Assembly (NCBI RefSeq): GCF_035943815.1
Contig: NZ_DASZBU010000005.1
Coordinates: 186,001-250,000, forward strand
Length of the DNA: 64,000 nucleotides
DNA from: Frateuria_A sp035943815
GTDB taxonomy: Bacteria > Pseudomonadota > Gammaproteobacteria > Xanthomonadales > Rhodanobacteraceae
Reading direction: 5' to 3'
Shown here piece after piece: positions 43,527-51,612 of the stretch. The notes beneath the pieces were generated by a model, which saw nothing but the letters and a program-made list of their open reading frames with translations, was not told where the DNA came from and ran no database searches. A program made the translations under genes and the position numbers. Within the stretch, counting starts at the first letter, position 1. Every line of letters starts with the position of its first letter.

Positions 43527-44479
43527 GCGGTGTGCTTCCCCGGGAGCGAGTGGTCGGGCGCCGGTCGTGGCGGCGCTGTAGCGGTGATTCGTGGCGGCGT
43601 GCCGGCAAAGCGCGGCTCCGGCAGGCCGGTGGTACCCGCCGGTGCGGCGAACAGCGCGCCGGCGAAGGGTTGCCCGGCGAGCGCGGCGGCATCCAGGCCG
43701 TCGCGCGCGCTGGTGACGTAGAGCATCGACAGGTCCGGACCACCGAACGCCGGCCGGGTGGGTTGCGAGGCGGGCACTTCGATGCAGTGGTCCAGGCGGC
43801 CGGACGGCGTGTAGCACGCGACGCGGCCCAGGCCCCACTGCGCATTCCACAGGTTGCCCGCGCAGTCCACCGCCGAGCCGTCCGGCTCGCCGCGCGGATC
43901 ATCCAGGCGGGCGAAGGTGCTCGGCGTGCCGCAGCGCGTGCCGTAGTCGCAGCACTGGATCGTGCGTGCCAGCGAATCGCAGTAGTAGAGCGTGCGACCG
44001 TCCGGGCTGAAGGCGAGGCTGTTGCTGATGGCGACGCCGGGCAGGTCCAGGCGCTCGAGCGAGAGATCCGCGTTCAGTCGGTAGAAGCTGCCGATCGCCT
44101 GGCGCACGCCGCCGGTGGGCGGCTCGTGCAGGGTGCCGAACACGAAACGACCCTGGCGGTCGCAGGCGCCATCGTTGAGGCGCGTGGGCAGGCCGGTTTC
44201 CACCTCGGCGATCGGCACCAGGGCGGCGCTGGCCGGATGGAAGAACGCCAGCCGCGACGCGAGTCCCAGCAGCAGCCAGCCATCGGCCTCGCACAGCGCG
44301 ATGCAGGCCAGCCGCTCGGGCATCGCCCAGCGGTCGGCCCGGGCATCGCGCGGGCGGAAGCGCCACAGCGTGGCGGCATGGATGTCGGTCCAGTACAGCG
44401 CCTGCTCGCGGTCGCACCAGACGATGCCCTCGCCCAGCGTGTTTCCGGCCTGGAAGGCGACCGCGGCGGGCGTGTTCAT
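43523..44479 (-). CDS. SMP-30/gluconolactonase family sugar lactonase (probable galactonolactonase)
   Basis: The 318-residue protein is a six-bladed beta-propeller of the SMP-30/regucalcin family. The metal-site features are NTLGEGIVWCDREQALYWTD (Glu), LPTRLNDGACDRQGRFVFG (Asn/Asp), GVAISNSLAFSPDGRTLYY and GEPDGSAVDCAGNLWNAQ. In the De Ley-Doudoroff route it would open galactono-lactone to galactonate. Its ATG overlaps the dehydrogenase TGA (ATGA) and its TGA overlaps the galP ATG. No signal peptide, so it acts in the cytoplasm. Confidence 0.86.
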   Translation of the reverse strand: MNTPAAVAFQAGNTLGEGIVWCDREQALYWTDIHAATLWRFRPRDARADRWAMPERLACIALCEADGWLLLGLASRLAFFHPASAALVPIAEVETGLPTRLNDGACDRQGRFVFGTLHEPPTGGVRQAIGSFYRLNADLSLERLDLPGVAISNSLAFSPDGRTLYYCDSLARTIQCCDYGTRCGTPSTFARLDDPRGEPDGSAVDCAGNLWNAQWGLGRVACYTPSGRLDHCIEVPASQPTRPAFGGPDLSMLYVTSARDGLDAAALAGQPFAGALFAAPAGTTGLPEPRFAGTPPRITATAPPRPAPDHSLPGKHTA

Positions 44480-45237
44480 ACCCAGCCGCCGTCCACGATG
44501 AAGTCCTGACCGGTGCACATGCGGCTGTCGTCGGCGGCCAGGAACAGCGCGGCGCGGGCGAGGTCGTCGGCCATCAGGTAACCGGGCAGGCACTGCACGC
44601 GGGCGATTTCGGCTTCGCCCTCGGCATCGAGCCAGAGCCGGCGCTGCTTCTCGGTGATCACCCAGCCGGGCACCAGTGCGTTGATGCGGATGCGGTCGTG
44701 GCCGAGCTCGCGCGCCAGGCCGTTGACCAGCCCGCGCACGGCGGCCTTGGCCATCGCGTACATGGGATAGCCGGCGTTCTTCTTCATCCAGCCGGTCGAG
44801 CCCAGGCAGATCACCGAACCGCCGCCCAGGTGCCGCATGTCCTCGCGCACCGCCTGCGTGGCGAAGTACTGGTGGCGCAGGTTCACCGCCATGTTGCGGT
44901 CGAAGTCGGTGGCGGTGGTGTCCTCGAACGCATGGCGCACGTCGTTGGCGGCGTTGTTCACCAGCACGCCGATCGGGCCGTTCGCCGCGCGAGCCTGCGC
45001 GATCGCCGCGGCGAGCGCATCCAGGTCGGTGACGTCGCAAGGCAGGAACAGCGGCCGGTGGCGGGCGTCGGCCAGCTCCGCGCACAGCGACTCGCCGTGC
45101 GCACGGTCGAGGTCGATGAAGGCCACGCGGCTGCCCTGGCGCGCGAAGTGCTCGACGAACGCCGCGCCGATGCCGGTGGCGCCGCCGCTGACGAACACCG
45201 TGCGGTCGACCAGGCTGGGGTAGGTGGCGAAGGCCAT
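44476..45237 (-). CDS. SDR-family sugar dehydrogenase (probable galactose 1-dehydrogenase)
   Basis: The 253-residue protein has the SDR cofactor motif VSGGATGIGAAFVEHFA, DxD at the end of beta-2 (FIDLDRAHG, favouring NAD), NNAAND, the catalytic Tyr/Lys in YAMAKAA with Ser upstream (LGSTGWMKK), and the C-terminal GQDFIVDGGWV. The role inferred from context is oxidation of beta-galactose to galactono-lactone. It lies 2 bases after dgoD and overlaps the lactonase start by four bases. MAFATYP was preferred as the start; an ATG three codons earlier overlaps dgoD's end. Confidence 0.86.
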   Translation of the reverse strand: MAFATYPSLVDRTVFVSGGATGIGAAFVEHFARQGSRVAFIDLDRAHGESLCAELADARHRPLFLPCDVTDLDALAAAIAQARAANGPIGVLVNNAANDVRHAFEDTTATDFDRNMAVNLRHQYFATQAVREDMRHLGGGSVICLGSTGWMKKNAGYPMYAMAKAAVRGLVNGLARELGHDRIRINALVPGWVITEKQRRLWLDAEGEAEIARVQCLPGYLMADDLARAALFLAADDSRMCTGQDFIVDGGWV

Positions 45238-45239
45238 GC

Positions 45240-46388
45240 TCACCATTCCGCCACGCTGCCGTCGGCATGCCGCCAGACCGGGTTGCGCCAGCGATGCCCG
45301 GCCGAGGCGCGCTCGGCCACGTAGTCCTCGTTCACGCCGATGCCGAGGCCCGGGCCGCCAGGGATGGCGACGAAGCCGTCCTGGTAGGCGAACACGCTGC
45401 GGTCGCTGACGTAGTCGAGCAGGTCGTTGGAGGCGTTGTAGTGGATGCCCAGGCTCTGCTCCTGGATGAAGGCGTTGTGGCAAACCGCATCCAACTGCAG
45501 GTTGGCGGCCAACGCGATGGGGCCAAGCGGACAGTGCAGCGCGATCGCCACGTCGTAGGCCTCGGCCATCGAGGCGATCTTGCGCGTCTCGGTGATGCCG
45601 CCTGCGTGCGAGGGGTCGGGCTGCAGGATGTCCACGCCACCGATCGATAGTACGCGCTTGAAGTCATAGCGCGAGTACAGGCGCTCGCCCAGCGCGATCG
45701 GCGCCGGCGAGATCGAGGCCAGCTCGGGCAAGGCCTCGAGATGCTCGGACAGCACCGGTTCCTCGATGAACATCAGCTTGTACGGGGCGAGCTCGCGCAT
45801 CAGCACCTTGGCCATCGGCTTGTGCACGCGGCCGTGGAAATCCAGACCCAGGCCGACGTGCGGGCCCACCGCATCGCGCACCGCCTGCACGTTGGCGAGC
45901 ACCTGCTCGACCTTTTCGTAGGTATCGACGTACTGCATCTCCTCGGTGGCGTTCATCTTGACCGCGGTGAAGCCGCGCGCGACCGCCTCCTTGGCCGCAC
46001 GCGCGGTGTCGGCCGGCCGGTCGCCGCCGATCCACGAGTAGACGCGGATGCGCTCGCGCACCCGGCCGCCGAGCAGGTCATGCACCGGACGGCCCAGGTC
46101 CTTGCCCTTGATGTCCCACAGCGCCTGGTCGATGCCGGCGATCGCGCTCATCAGCACCGGGCCGCCGCGGTAGAAGCCGCCGCGGTACATCACGCTCCAC
46201 AGGTCTTCGATGCGGCGCGGGTCCTTGCCGACGAGGTAGTCGGACAGCTCGTCCACCGCCGCGGCGATGGTGTGCGCACGGCCTTCGACGATCGGCTCCC
46301 CCCAGCCGCAGATCCCCGCATCGGTATCGATGCGCAGGAACAGCCAGCGTGGCGGCACGACGAAGGTGGTGAGGCGGGTGATCTTCAT
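45240..46388 (-). CDS. dgoD: D-galactonate dehydratase (enolase superfamily)
   Basis: The 382-residue protein is exactly as long as E. coli DgoD and begins MKITRLTTFVVPPRWLFLRI. Motifs are ALWDIKGKDLGRPVHDLLGG, the metal and base region (GLDFHGRV), IEEPVLSE, GERLYSRYDF and HCPLGPIALAANLQLD with the second catalytic His. It removes water from galactonate to give 2-keto-3-deoxygalactonate. The ATG overlaps the dgoA TGA by four bases. This is the most diagnostic gene of the pathway. Confidence 0.94.
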   Translation of the reverse strand: MKITRLTTFVVPPRWLFLRIDTDAGICGWGEPIVEGRAHTIAAAVDELSDYLVGKDPRRIEDLWSVMYRGGFYRGGPVLMSAIAGIDQALWDIKGKDLGRPVHDLLGGRVRERIRVYSWIGGDRPADTARAAKEAVARGFTAVKMNATEEMQYVDTYEKVEQVLANVQAVRDAVGPHVGLGLDFHGRVHKPMAKVLMRELAPYKLMFIEEPVLSEHLEALPELASISPAPIALGERLYSRYDFKRVLSIGGVDILQPDPSHAGGITETRKIASMAEAYDVAIALHCPLGPIALAANLQLDAVCHNAFIQEQSLGIHYNASNDLLDYVSDRSVFAYQDGFVAIPGGPGLGIGVNEDYVAERASAGHRWRNPVWRHADGSVAEW

Positions 46389-47047
46389 GCGCGAATTCCT
46401 AGAGCGTTGGACGCTTGCGAATCGAGATGGCGCCGCCAGGCCTGGGCGAAGGCCCGCGCGCGCGTGCCGACGTCGTCGGCCGCACGACCGGGCGCATAGA
46501 GCGAGGAGCCGATGCCGAAGCCGGCGGCACCGGCGGCGAGCCATGGGCCCATGGTGTCGGGCGCGACGCCGCCGACAGGCAGCACCGCGGTGGCCGCCGG
46601 CAGCACCGCGCGCCAGGCCTTGAGCACGGCCGGCGAGGCCTGCTCGGCGGGAAAGAGTTTCAACGCGTCGGCGCCCGCGGCGAGCGCGGCGAAGGCCTCG
46701 GTTGGCGTGGCCACGCCAGGCACGCAGTAGAGCCCGGCCTGCTTGGCGGCGCGGATCACCGCCACGTCGGCGTGCGGCATCACCACGATGCGCCCGCCCG
46801 CGTCGGCGATGCCGCGCACCGCTGCCGGATCGAGCACGGTGCCCGCGCCGACCAGCCGCTCGGCGCCGTAGCGCTCGGCCATGCGACGGATGCTCTGCAG
46901 CGGTTGCGGCGAGTTGAGCGGCACCTCCAGGATGCGGAAGCCGGCCTCGACCAGCGCATCGCCCACCGTCGGTACCTCGTCGGGGCGAAGGCCGCGCAGG
47001 ATGGCGACCAGAGGAAGCGGTTCGAGCCAGGTCTTGAATTCGTTCAT
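46385..47047 (-). CDS. dgoA: 2-dehydro-3-deoxy-6-phosphogalactonate aldolase
   Basis: The 220-residue TIM-barrel protein carries the KDPG/KDPGal aldolase features: LPLVAILRGLRPDE (Glu/Arg entry), RLVGAGTVLDPAAVRG, PGVATPTEAFAALAAGADALKLFPAE with the Schiff-base Lys, and LPVGGVAPDTMGPWL. It cleaves KDPGal into pyruvate and glyceraldehyde-3-phosphate. In E. coli this enzyme is 205 residues. The TGA overlaps the dgoD ATG and the ATG overlaps the dgoK TGA. A KDPG aldolase (Eda-like) is the only realistic alternative. Confidence 0.93.
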   Translation of the reverse strand: MNEFKTWLEPLPLVAILRGLRPDEVPTVGDALVEAGFRILEVPLNSPQPLQSIRRMAERYGAERLVGAGTVLDPAAVRGIADAGGRIVVMPHADVAVIRAAKQAGLYCVPGVATPTEAFAALAAGADALKLFPAEQASPAVLKAWRAVLPAATAVLPVGGVAPDTMGPWLAAGAAGFGIGSSLYAPGRAADDVGTRARAFAQAWRRHLDSQASNALGIRA

Positions 47048-47967
47048 GCGTGCGAATGTCCGTGGAGCAGGCCCGCGGAGGCGGCGACCTGCCAGAGGCC
47101 CGACGCGGCGGGCGCGCCGGAGGTGCGTTGCAGCGTCAGGCCGAAGGCCGGCGCGGCCAGCAGGTAACGGGCGCAGAGCGCGTCTTCTCCGACGACCTGC
47201 ACCGGTACCCCGGGCCTGGCCCAATCGGCGGCCAGCGCCATGCGCAGTTCGTCGCCGATCAGCAGGCCGGAAAGGAAGTCAGCCACCGAGGCCGGTGCCA
47301 GCACGCCTTCGAGCATCAATGCCCGCGTGGAGAACAGGCGCGACAGGCCGCCGGCCGCGCCCGAGGCCTGCGCCGCGGCCACGCCGCGCGCGAAAGCGGC
47401 GTGGTCGTCGCTGCCATCGGGCAGGCCTGCGCCGAGTACGGAGTGCCCGCGCACCAGCGCGAACAGCTCGCCGGTCATCACCGTGGTGAAACCCGCGACC
47501 GCGCCGTCGCGCACGCGCACCCACTTGCTGTGCGTGCCGGGCATCAGCAGCCGCACCTCGCCAGCGAGGGTTGGAGCCTGCGCGAGCACCCCGGCGACCT
47601 GGGTTTCCTCGCCGCGCATCACGTCGGGGCCGGCCGGATCGCGCAGCCCGGGCACGATGTGCACGGTGCGTCCGTCCGGCGCATCGACCACGGCCAGAGC
47701 GCCAGCCAGCGCGTCCAGCCGGCACGGTGCATCGAGATAGGGCGCCTCGCGCCAGCCGCCGCGACTGCCGACCATGCCGCAGGCCAACACCGGCGCGCGC
47801 GGCCAGCCCTCGACCGCTTGCGCGAACGCCTCGGGAAAGCCGCCTGCCGGCAGTTGCCGGCTGCCCCAGGGCAGCGCGCGCATGTCCATGACGCCGCCGG
47901 CCTCATCGAAGCGGTACGCGCGCAGCCGCGTGCTGCCCCAGTCCAGGCCAAGCAGCGACGTGTTCAC
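47044..47967 (-). CDS. dgoK: 2-dehydro-3-deoxygalactonokinase
   Basis: The 307-residue protein begins SLLGLDWGSTRLRAYRFDEAG, an ASKHA-type phosphate-1 motif, and has ACGMVGSRGGWREAPYLDAP, VRLLMPGTHSKWVRV and the late SVADFLSGLLIGDEL and GLTLQRTSG segments typical of DgoK. It phosphorylates KDGal with ATP to KDPGal. The start is a GTG whose bases overlap the dgoR stop (GTGA), and its TGA overlaps the dgoA ATG. E. coli DgoK is 292 residues. Confidence 0.93.
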   Translation of the reverse strand: MNTSLLGLDWGSTRLRAYRFDEAGGVMDMRALPWGSRQLPAGGFPEAFAQAVEGWPRAPVLACGMVGSRGGWREAPYLDAPCRLDALAGALAVVDAPDGRTVHIVPGLRDPAGPDVMRGEETQVAGVLAQAPTLAGEVRLLMPGTHSKWVRVRDGAVAGFTTVMTGELFALVRGHSVLGAGLPDGSDDHAAFARGVAAAQASGAAGGLSRLFSTRALMLEGVLAPASVADFLSGLLIGDELRMALAADWARPGVPVQVVGEDALCARYLLAAPAFGLTLQRTSGAPAASGLWQVAASAGLLHGHSHA

Positions 47968-48689
47968 GCCGTGGCCTTCCTGCGGCCGCGGCCGCGGCTG
48001 TGCTGCAGGTTCGCCTGCGAGTCGACGATCATCGAATGCATTGCCTTGCGCGCCACTTCCGGCTGCTTGCGGCGGATCGCCTCGAGCACCTTCTGGTGGT
48101 GCGGCAGCGAATACTTGAAGTTGCTGGCGGTGCGCGCGGACAGGGTGAAGAAGGTGCCCAGCGCGGTTTCGATCACCGAGAACAGCGACTGCAGCAGTTC
48201 GTTGCCGGTGGCGTGCAGCACCGCGTCGTGGAATTGCAGGTCGGCGGCGGTCCACTCGTCCAGCGTCTGCGCTTCGTCCATTGCGCGAAAGGCGACGTCG
48301 ATCGCCGCGAGCTGCTCGGCAGTGCGCCGGCGTGCGGCGCTGGCGGCGGCGGCCGGCTCGATCACCTCGCGCATCTCCACCAGCTTGTCGACGAAATCGT
48401 CGGTCGGCATCGAGGCGCAGCGCCAGGCCAGCACGTCGGCGTCGAGCTGGTTCCAGTGGCGCTTGTCCAGCACGCGCGCACCCACGCCGGTGCGCGACTC
48501 GATCAGGCCCTTGGCCGACAGCACCTTGAGCGCTTCGCGCAGCGCGGTGCGGCTGACCTGCAGGCTTTCGGCGAGCGTCTCCTCGCGCGGCAGCACGTCG
48601 CCGGGCTTGACCTTGCCGCCCACGATGCGCTGACCGAGCTCGTGCATCACATGCCCGTAGAGGCTGCGAACTGCGCTCGTTTTCCTCAT
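47964..48689 (-). CDS. dgoR: GntR-family (FadR-type) repressor of the galactonate operon
   Basis: The 241-residue protein has a winged-helix GntR domain (residues 1-75; GKVKPGDVLPREETLAESLQ, VSRTALREALKVLSAKGLI) and a FadR-type helical effector domain (WTAADLQFHDAVLHATGNEL with Asp/His metal ligands, and PHHQKVLEAIRRKQPEVARK). It is the first gene of the operon, so it probably represses its own promoter and responds to galactonate, as E. coli DgoR does. The basic C-terminal tail (SRGRGRRKATA) is unusual. GGGAG lies 8 bases before the ATG. Confidence 0.9.
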   Translation of the reverse strand: MRKTSAVRSLYGHVMHELGQRIVGGKVKPGDVLPREETLAESLQVSRTALREALKVLSAKGLIESRTGVGARVLDKRHWNQLDADVLAWRCASMPTDDFVDKLVEMREVIEPAAAASAARRRTAEQLAAIDVAFRAMDEAQTLDEWTAADLQFHDAVLHATGNELLQSLFSVIETALGTFFTLSARTASNFKYSLPHHQKVLEAIRRKQPEVARKAMHSMIVDSQANLQHSRGRGRRKATA

Positions 48690-48752
48690 GAAGTGCGGCT
48701 CCCGGGTGACGTAGGTCGATCCGTGCGGAAGGCGCAGCCAGCGCCCGGTGGT

Positions 48753-48763
48753 TTGTCATACAA
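48753..48763. promoter_or_regulatory. Candidate GntR/DgoR operator, dgo side
   Basis: TTGTCATACAA is a near-palindrome (TTGT-N3-ACAA), the size and style of FadR-family operators. It lies a few bases downstream of the candidate dgoR -10 box, where a bound repressor would block transcription. The octamer TCATACAA recurs in front of galM at 49018. Confidence 0.6.
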
Positions 48764-48767
48764 ATCG

Positions 48768-48797
48768 ACTATAAGCATTCGACGCGCGTCCTGCCAA
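48768..48797 (-). promoter_or_regulatory. Candidate promoter of the dgo operon
   Basis: On the minus strand TTGGCA (48797-48792) and TATAGT (48773-48768) are separated by 18 bases, a good sigma-70 pair (4 of 6 and 5 of 6 matches). The operator-like site begins 4 bases downstream of the -10 box. The dgoR ATG is 78 bases further on. The surrounding stretch to 49074 is locally AT-richer and holds no gene. Confidence 0.6.
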
Positions 48798-49014
48798 GGT
48801 GCGGTGGCGCATTTTTTTCGACCTGTCGATCCGGGCCACGAAAGCGTCGATGACGCAGCGCAGAAAATTTGCGCCTCCGTGGTCCGGCTTGGGCGGATCG
48901 ATGCCGATCGTGCGTGCGGCGATGTCATGCGGAATCGGCGGGTCCGGACCGGTCGTGCACGTGCAATGGCGCGTCGCACCAAGAAAATTTTCCTGCGCCG
49001 GAACGCTTGCACGA

Positions 49015-49025
49015 TAATCATACAA
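49015..49025. promoter_or_regulatory. Candidate GntR/DgoR operator, galM side
   Basis: TAATCATACAA shares the eight bases TCATACAA with the dgo-side site and overlaps a -10-like TACAAT (49021-49026). The left half is degenerate (TAAT, not TTGT), so binding may be weaker. It lies 50 bases before the galM ATG. Confidence 0.48.
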
Positions 49026-49074
49026 TGTGCTTGCATGCCCTCACTTCGACAGCCGCGCTAGGGGCACTGGTGAC

Positions 49075-50226
49075 ATGCGACGTGCAGGGTGGATGGGTTC
49101 GATGCTCGGCCTGGCGGCACTGTCGATGACGGTGCACGCGGCCACGATGGCCAAGCGCGAGGCGTTCGGGGCGATGCCAGACGGCAAGCCCGTGGAGGCG
49201 GTCGTGCTGAGCAACTCGCATGGCCTCTCGGCGCGGGTGATCGCGTACGGCGCGAGTCTGCAGTCGCTCAGCGTGCCGGACCGCCAGGGCCGTTTCGCCG
49301 ACATCGTGCTCGGCTATGCCTCGCTCGCGGATTACCTGGACAAGCCGCAGTACTTCGGCGCCACGGTCGGCCGCTATGCCAACCGCATCGCCAAGGGCCG
49401 CTTCGTGCTCGACGGCCACAGCTACCAGGTACCGGTCAACAACGGTCCCAACTCGTTGCACGGCGGCACGCGCGGCTTCGACAAGGTGCTGTGGACCATC
49501 GGCCCGGTGAGCCACGACGCGGACAAGGCCAGCGTCACCTTGACCTACGTAAGTCCCGACGGCGACATGGGCTATCCGGGCAAGCTGTCGGTGACGGCGG
49601 TCTACACGCTGGACGATCAGGACCAGCTCTCGATCGAGTACCGCGCGACCACCGACAAGCCCACCATCGTCAACCTCAGCAATCACGCCTACTGGAATCT
49701 TTCCGGCGAGGGCTCCGGCAGCGTGATGGAGCAGCGCCTGACCATCGCGGGCGATACGTATCTGCCGGTCGATGCCGGCTCCATTCCCACCGGCGAGGTC
49801 CGCCAGGTCGCCGGCACGCCGTTCGACTTCCGCGAGCCCAAGGCGATCGGCCGCGACATCCGCATCGCCGATCCGCAGTTGCTCAACGGCCACGGCTACG
49901 ACCACAACTGGGTGATCAGCCGCAAACCAGCGGTGGCGCCACGCATGGTCGCGCGCGTGGAAGACCCGCACTCCGGCCGCGTGTTGACGCTGAGTTCGGC
50001 GCAGCCGGGGCTGCAGTTCTACTCGGGCAATTTCCTGGACGGCGCCACGGTCGGCACGGGCGGGCACGTTTACCGCCAGGGCGACGCCTTCGTGCTGGAG
50101 CCGCAGCTGTATCCGGATACGCCCAACCAGCCGGCCTTCGGCTCGGCCCGGCTGGCGCCGGGGCAGGTCTACCGCAATTTGATCGTCTACCGCTTCACCA
50201 CCGAGCCGGCGCACGGCGAGCGCTGA
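49075..50226 (+). CDS. galM: Aldose 1-epimerase (mutarotase), exported
   Basis: The 383-residue protein has a signal-like N-terminus (SMLGLAALSMTVHAATMA) and the GalM fold: GATVGRYANRIAKGRF, NSLHGGTRGFDKVLW (His), NLSNHAYWNLSG (catalytic His), GYDHNWV (Asp) and FVLEPQLYPDTPNQPAF (catalytic Glu). It interconverts alpha and beta anomers of galactose, here most likely in the periplasm before uptake. It is the first gene of the plus-strand carbohydrate unit. A GGTGAC sits next to the ATG and AGGGG lies about 11 bases upstream. Confidence 0.92.
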   Translation: MRRAGWMGSMLGLAALSMTVHAATMAKREAFGAMPDGKPVEAVVLSNSHGLSARVIAYGASLQSLSVPDRQGRFADIVLGYASLADYLDKPQYFGATVGRYANRIAKGRFVLDGHSYQVPVNNGPNSLHGGTRGFDKVLWTIGPVSHDADKASVTLTYVSPDGDMGYPGKLSVTAVYTLDDQDQLSIEYRATTDKPTIVNLSNHAYWNLSGEGSGSVMEQRLTIAGDTYLPVDAGSIPTGEVRQVAGTPFDFREPKAIGRDIRIADPQLLNGHGYDHNWVISRKPAVAPRMVARVEDPHSGRVLTLSSAQPGLQFYSGNFLDGATVGTGGHVYRQGDAFVLEPQLYPDTPNQPAFGSARLAPGQVYRNLIVYRFTTEPAHGER

Positions 50227-50317
50227 CCGGACAGACCGAACCGCAAGGGCGTTCCTGGCGGGACGCCCAGGGGAGCGTTTGCCGCGCGCAAGCGCAGCGC
50301 ATCACGAGGGAGATGGC

Positions 50318-51499
50318 ATGAAACACGCACTGTTGGCCCTGGCATTCGCAACGGCGGCGCTGTTCGCCCCGCGTGCGCCGGCCGCCGATGCGCCGGCACG
50401 CTGGACCAGCGCGCAGGCGCACGCCTGGTACGAGCATCAGTCCTGGCCGCTGGGCAGCAACTATGTGCCCGCCGACGCGATCAACGAGCTGGAGATGTGG
50501 CAGGCGGCCACCTTCGACCCGGCGCGCATCGACAAGGAACTGGGCTGGGCTCAGCAGCTGGGCATGAACACCATGCGCGTGTTCCTGCACGACCTGCTGT
50601 GGAAGCAGGACCCGGACGGCTTCAAGCGGCGCATCGACCAGTTCCTCGCCATCGCGCACAGGCACGGCATCAAGCCGATCTTCGTGCTGTTCGACTCGTG
50701 CTGGGATCCGGAACCCAAGCTCGGGCCCCAGCATCCACCGATCCCCGGCGTGCACAACTCCGGCTGGGTGCAGAGCCCCGGCGTGGCGATGGCCGATCCC
50801 AGCCAGTATCCGCGGCTGGAGCAGTATGTGAAGGACGTCGTCGGGCGCTTCGCCAAGGACGACCGCGTGCTCGCCTGGGACGTGTGGAACGAACCTGACA
50901 ACCCCGGCGGCGGCAATTACGACGCCCGCGAGCCGAAGGACAAGGTCGCCCTGGTGGCGAAGTTGCTGCCGCAAGTGTTCGCCTGGGCGCGCAGCGCTGC
51001 GCCGACGCAGCCGCTCACCAGCGGCGTGTGGCACGACGCGGACTGGTCGGACCTGGACAAGCTCAATGCGGTCGAGCGCACCCAGCTCGAGCAGTCCGAC
51101 GTGATCAGCTTCCACAACTACGGCTGGCCGGAGGAGTTCGCCGCGCGCGTGAAGCAGCTGGCGCGCTACGGCCGTCCGCTGATCTGCACCGAATACATGG
51201 CGCGCGGCGCCGGCTCGACCATCGACGGCGTGCTCCCGCTGGCCAAGAAGCTGGACGTGGGCATGGTCAACTGGGGCTTCGTCGAAGGGCGCACGCAGAC
51301 CACGCTGCCGTGGGACTCGTGGCAGCGCCCGTACACCCTGCAGCCGCCGACGATCTGGTTCCACGACCTGCTGCATGGCGACGGGACGCCGTACCGCGAG
51401 CGCGAGGCCGAGATCCTGCGCGCGCTTTCCCACACGCCGCGCGGTGTGGTGCCGGAGGCGGCGGCGAGCTACCCCGCGCCGGCGGCCAAGACGAAGTAG
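50318..51499 (+). CDS. Exported clan-A glycoside hydrolase (GH5-like cellulase-superfamily fold)
   Basis: The 393-residue enzyme has a signal peptide (ALLALAFATAALFAPRAPA) and a TIM-barrel with GSNYVPADAINELEMWQ, LGMNTMRVFLHD, WDVWNEPDN (acid/base Glu) and PLICTEYMARG (nucleophile Glu). It belongs to clan GH-A; relatives are often labelled 1,4-beta-xylanase or cellulase by default, which should not be taken as function. The position between galM and a TonB receptor suggests a galactan or arabinogalactan side chain. GAGGGAG lies 7-13 bases before the ATG. Confidence 0.8.
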   Translation: MKHALLALAFATAALFAPRAPAADAPARWTSAQAHAWYEHQSWPLGSNYVPADAINELEMWQAATFDPARIDKELGWAQQLGMNTMRVFLHDLLWKQDPDGFKRRIDQFLAIAHRHGIKPIFVLFDSCWDPEPKLGPQHPPIPGVHNSGWVQSPGVAMADPSQYPRLEQYVKDVVGRFAKDDRVLAWDVWNEPDNPGGGNYDAREPKDKVALVAKLLPQVFAWARSAAPTQPLTSGVWHDADWSDLDKLNAVERTQLEQSDVISFHNYGWPEEFAARVKQLARYGRPLICTEYMARGAGSTIDGVLPLAKKLDVGMVNWGFVEGRTQTTLPWDSWQRPYTLQPPTIWFHDLLHGDGTPYREREAEILRALSHTPRGVVPEAAASYPAPAAKTK

Positions 51500-51522
51500 C
51501 AGCCGAAGGTTCCACTTTTTTT

Positions 51523-51548
51523 CGCTGCGCGGCGGCAACCGCGCAGCG
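51523..51548 (+). promoter_or_regulatory. Strong hairpin between glycosidase and TonB receptor genes
   Basis: CGCTGCGCGG and CCGCGCAGCG form a perfect 10-base stem with a 6-base loop, preceded (not followed) by eight T. It is not a normal terminator on this strand. It could stabilise or separate the two messages and allow different expression of the receptor. Confidence 0.45.
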
Positions 51549-51612
51549 CCCAGACCAAGCATGTCGCCGGACGCTCCGGCGGCCACGATTTCCTGACGGG
51601 AGGTTTCCACTC

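Noticed and set aside
38815..43902. Minus-strand frame of nearly 1700 codons
   Set aside because: It runs antisense through the permease and GH50-like genes and out of frame through galP; composition is typical of a GC-bias shadow.
48808..48820. T-run ATTTTTTTCG as a terminator
   Set aside because: No GC-rich stem precedes it on either strand; it is more likely part of the AT-richer promoter region between dgoR and galM.
51028..51612. Upstream extension of the TonB receptor frame
   Set aside because: It overlaps the preceding glycosidase in another frame; the chosen ATG has GGGAGG and a clear signal peptide.
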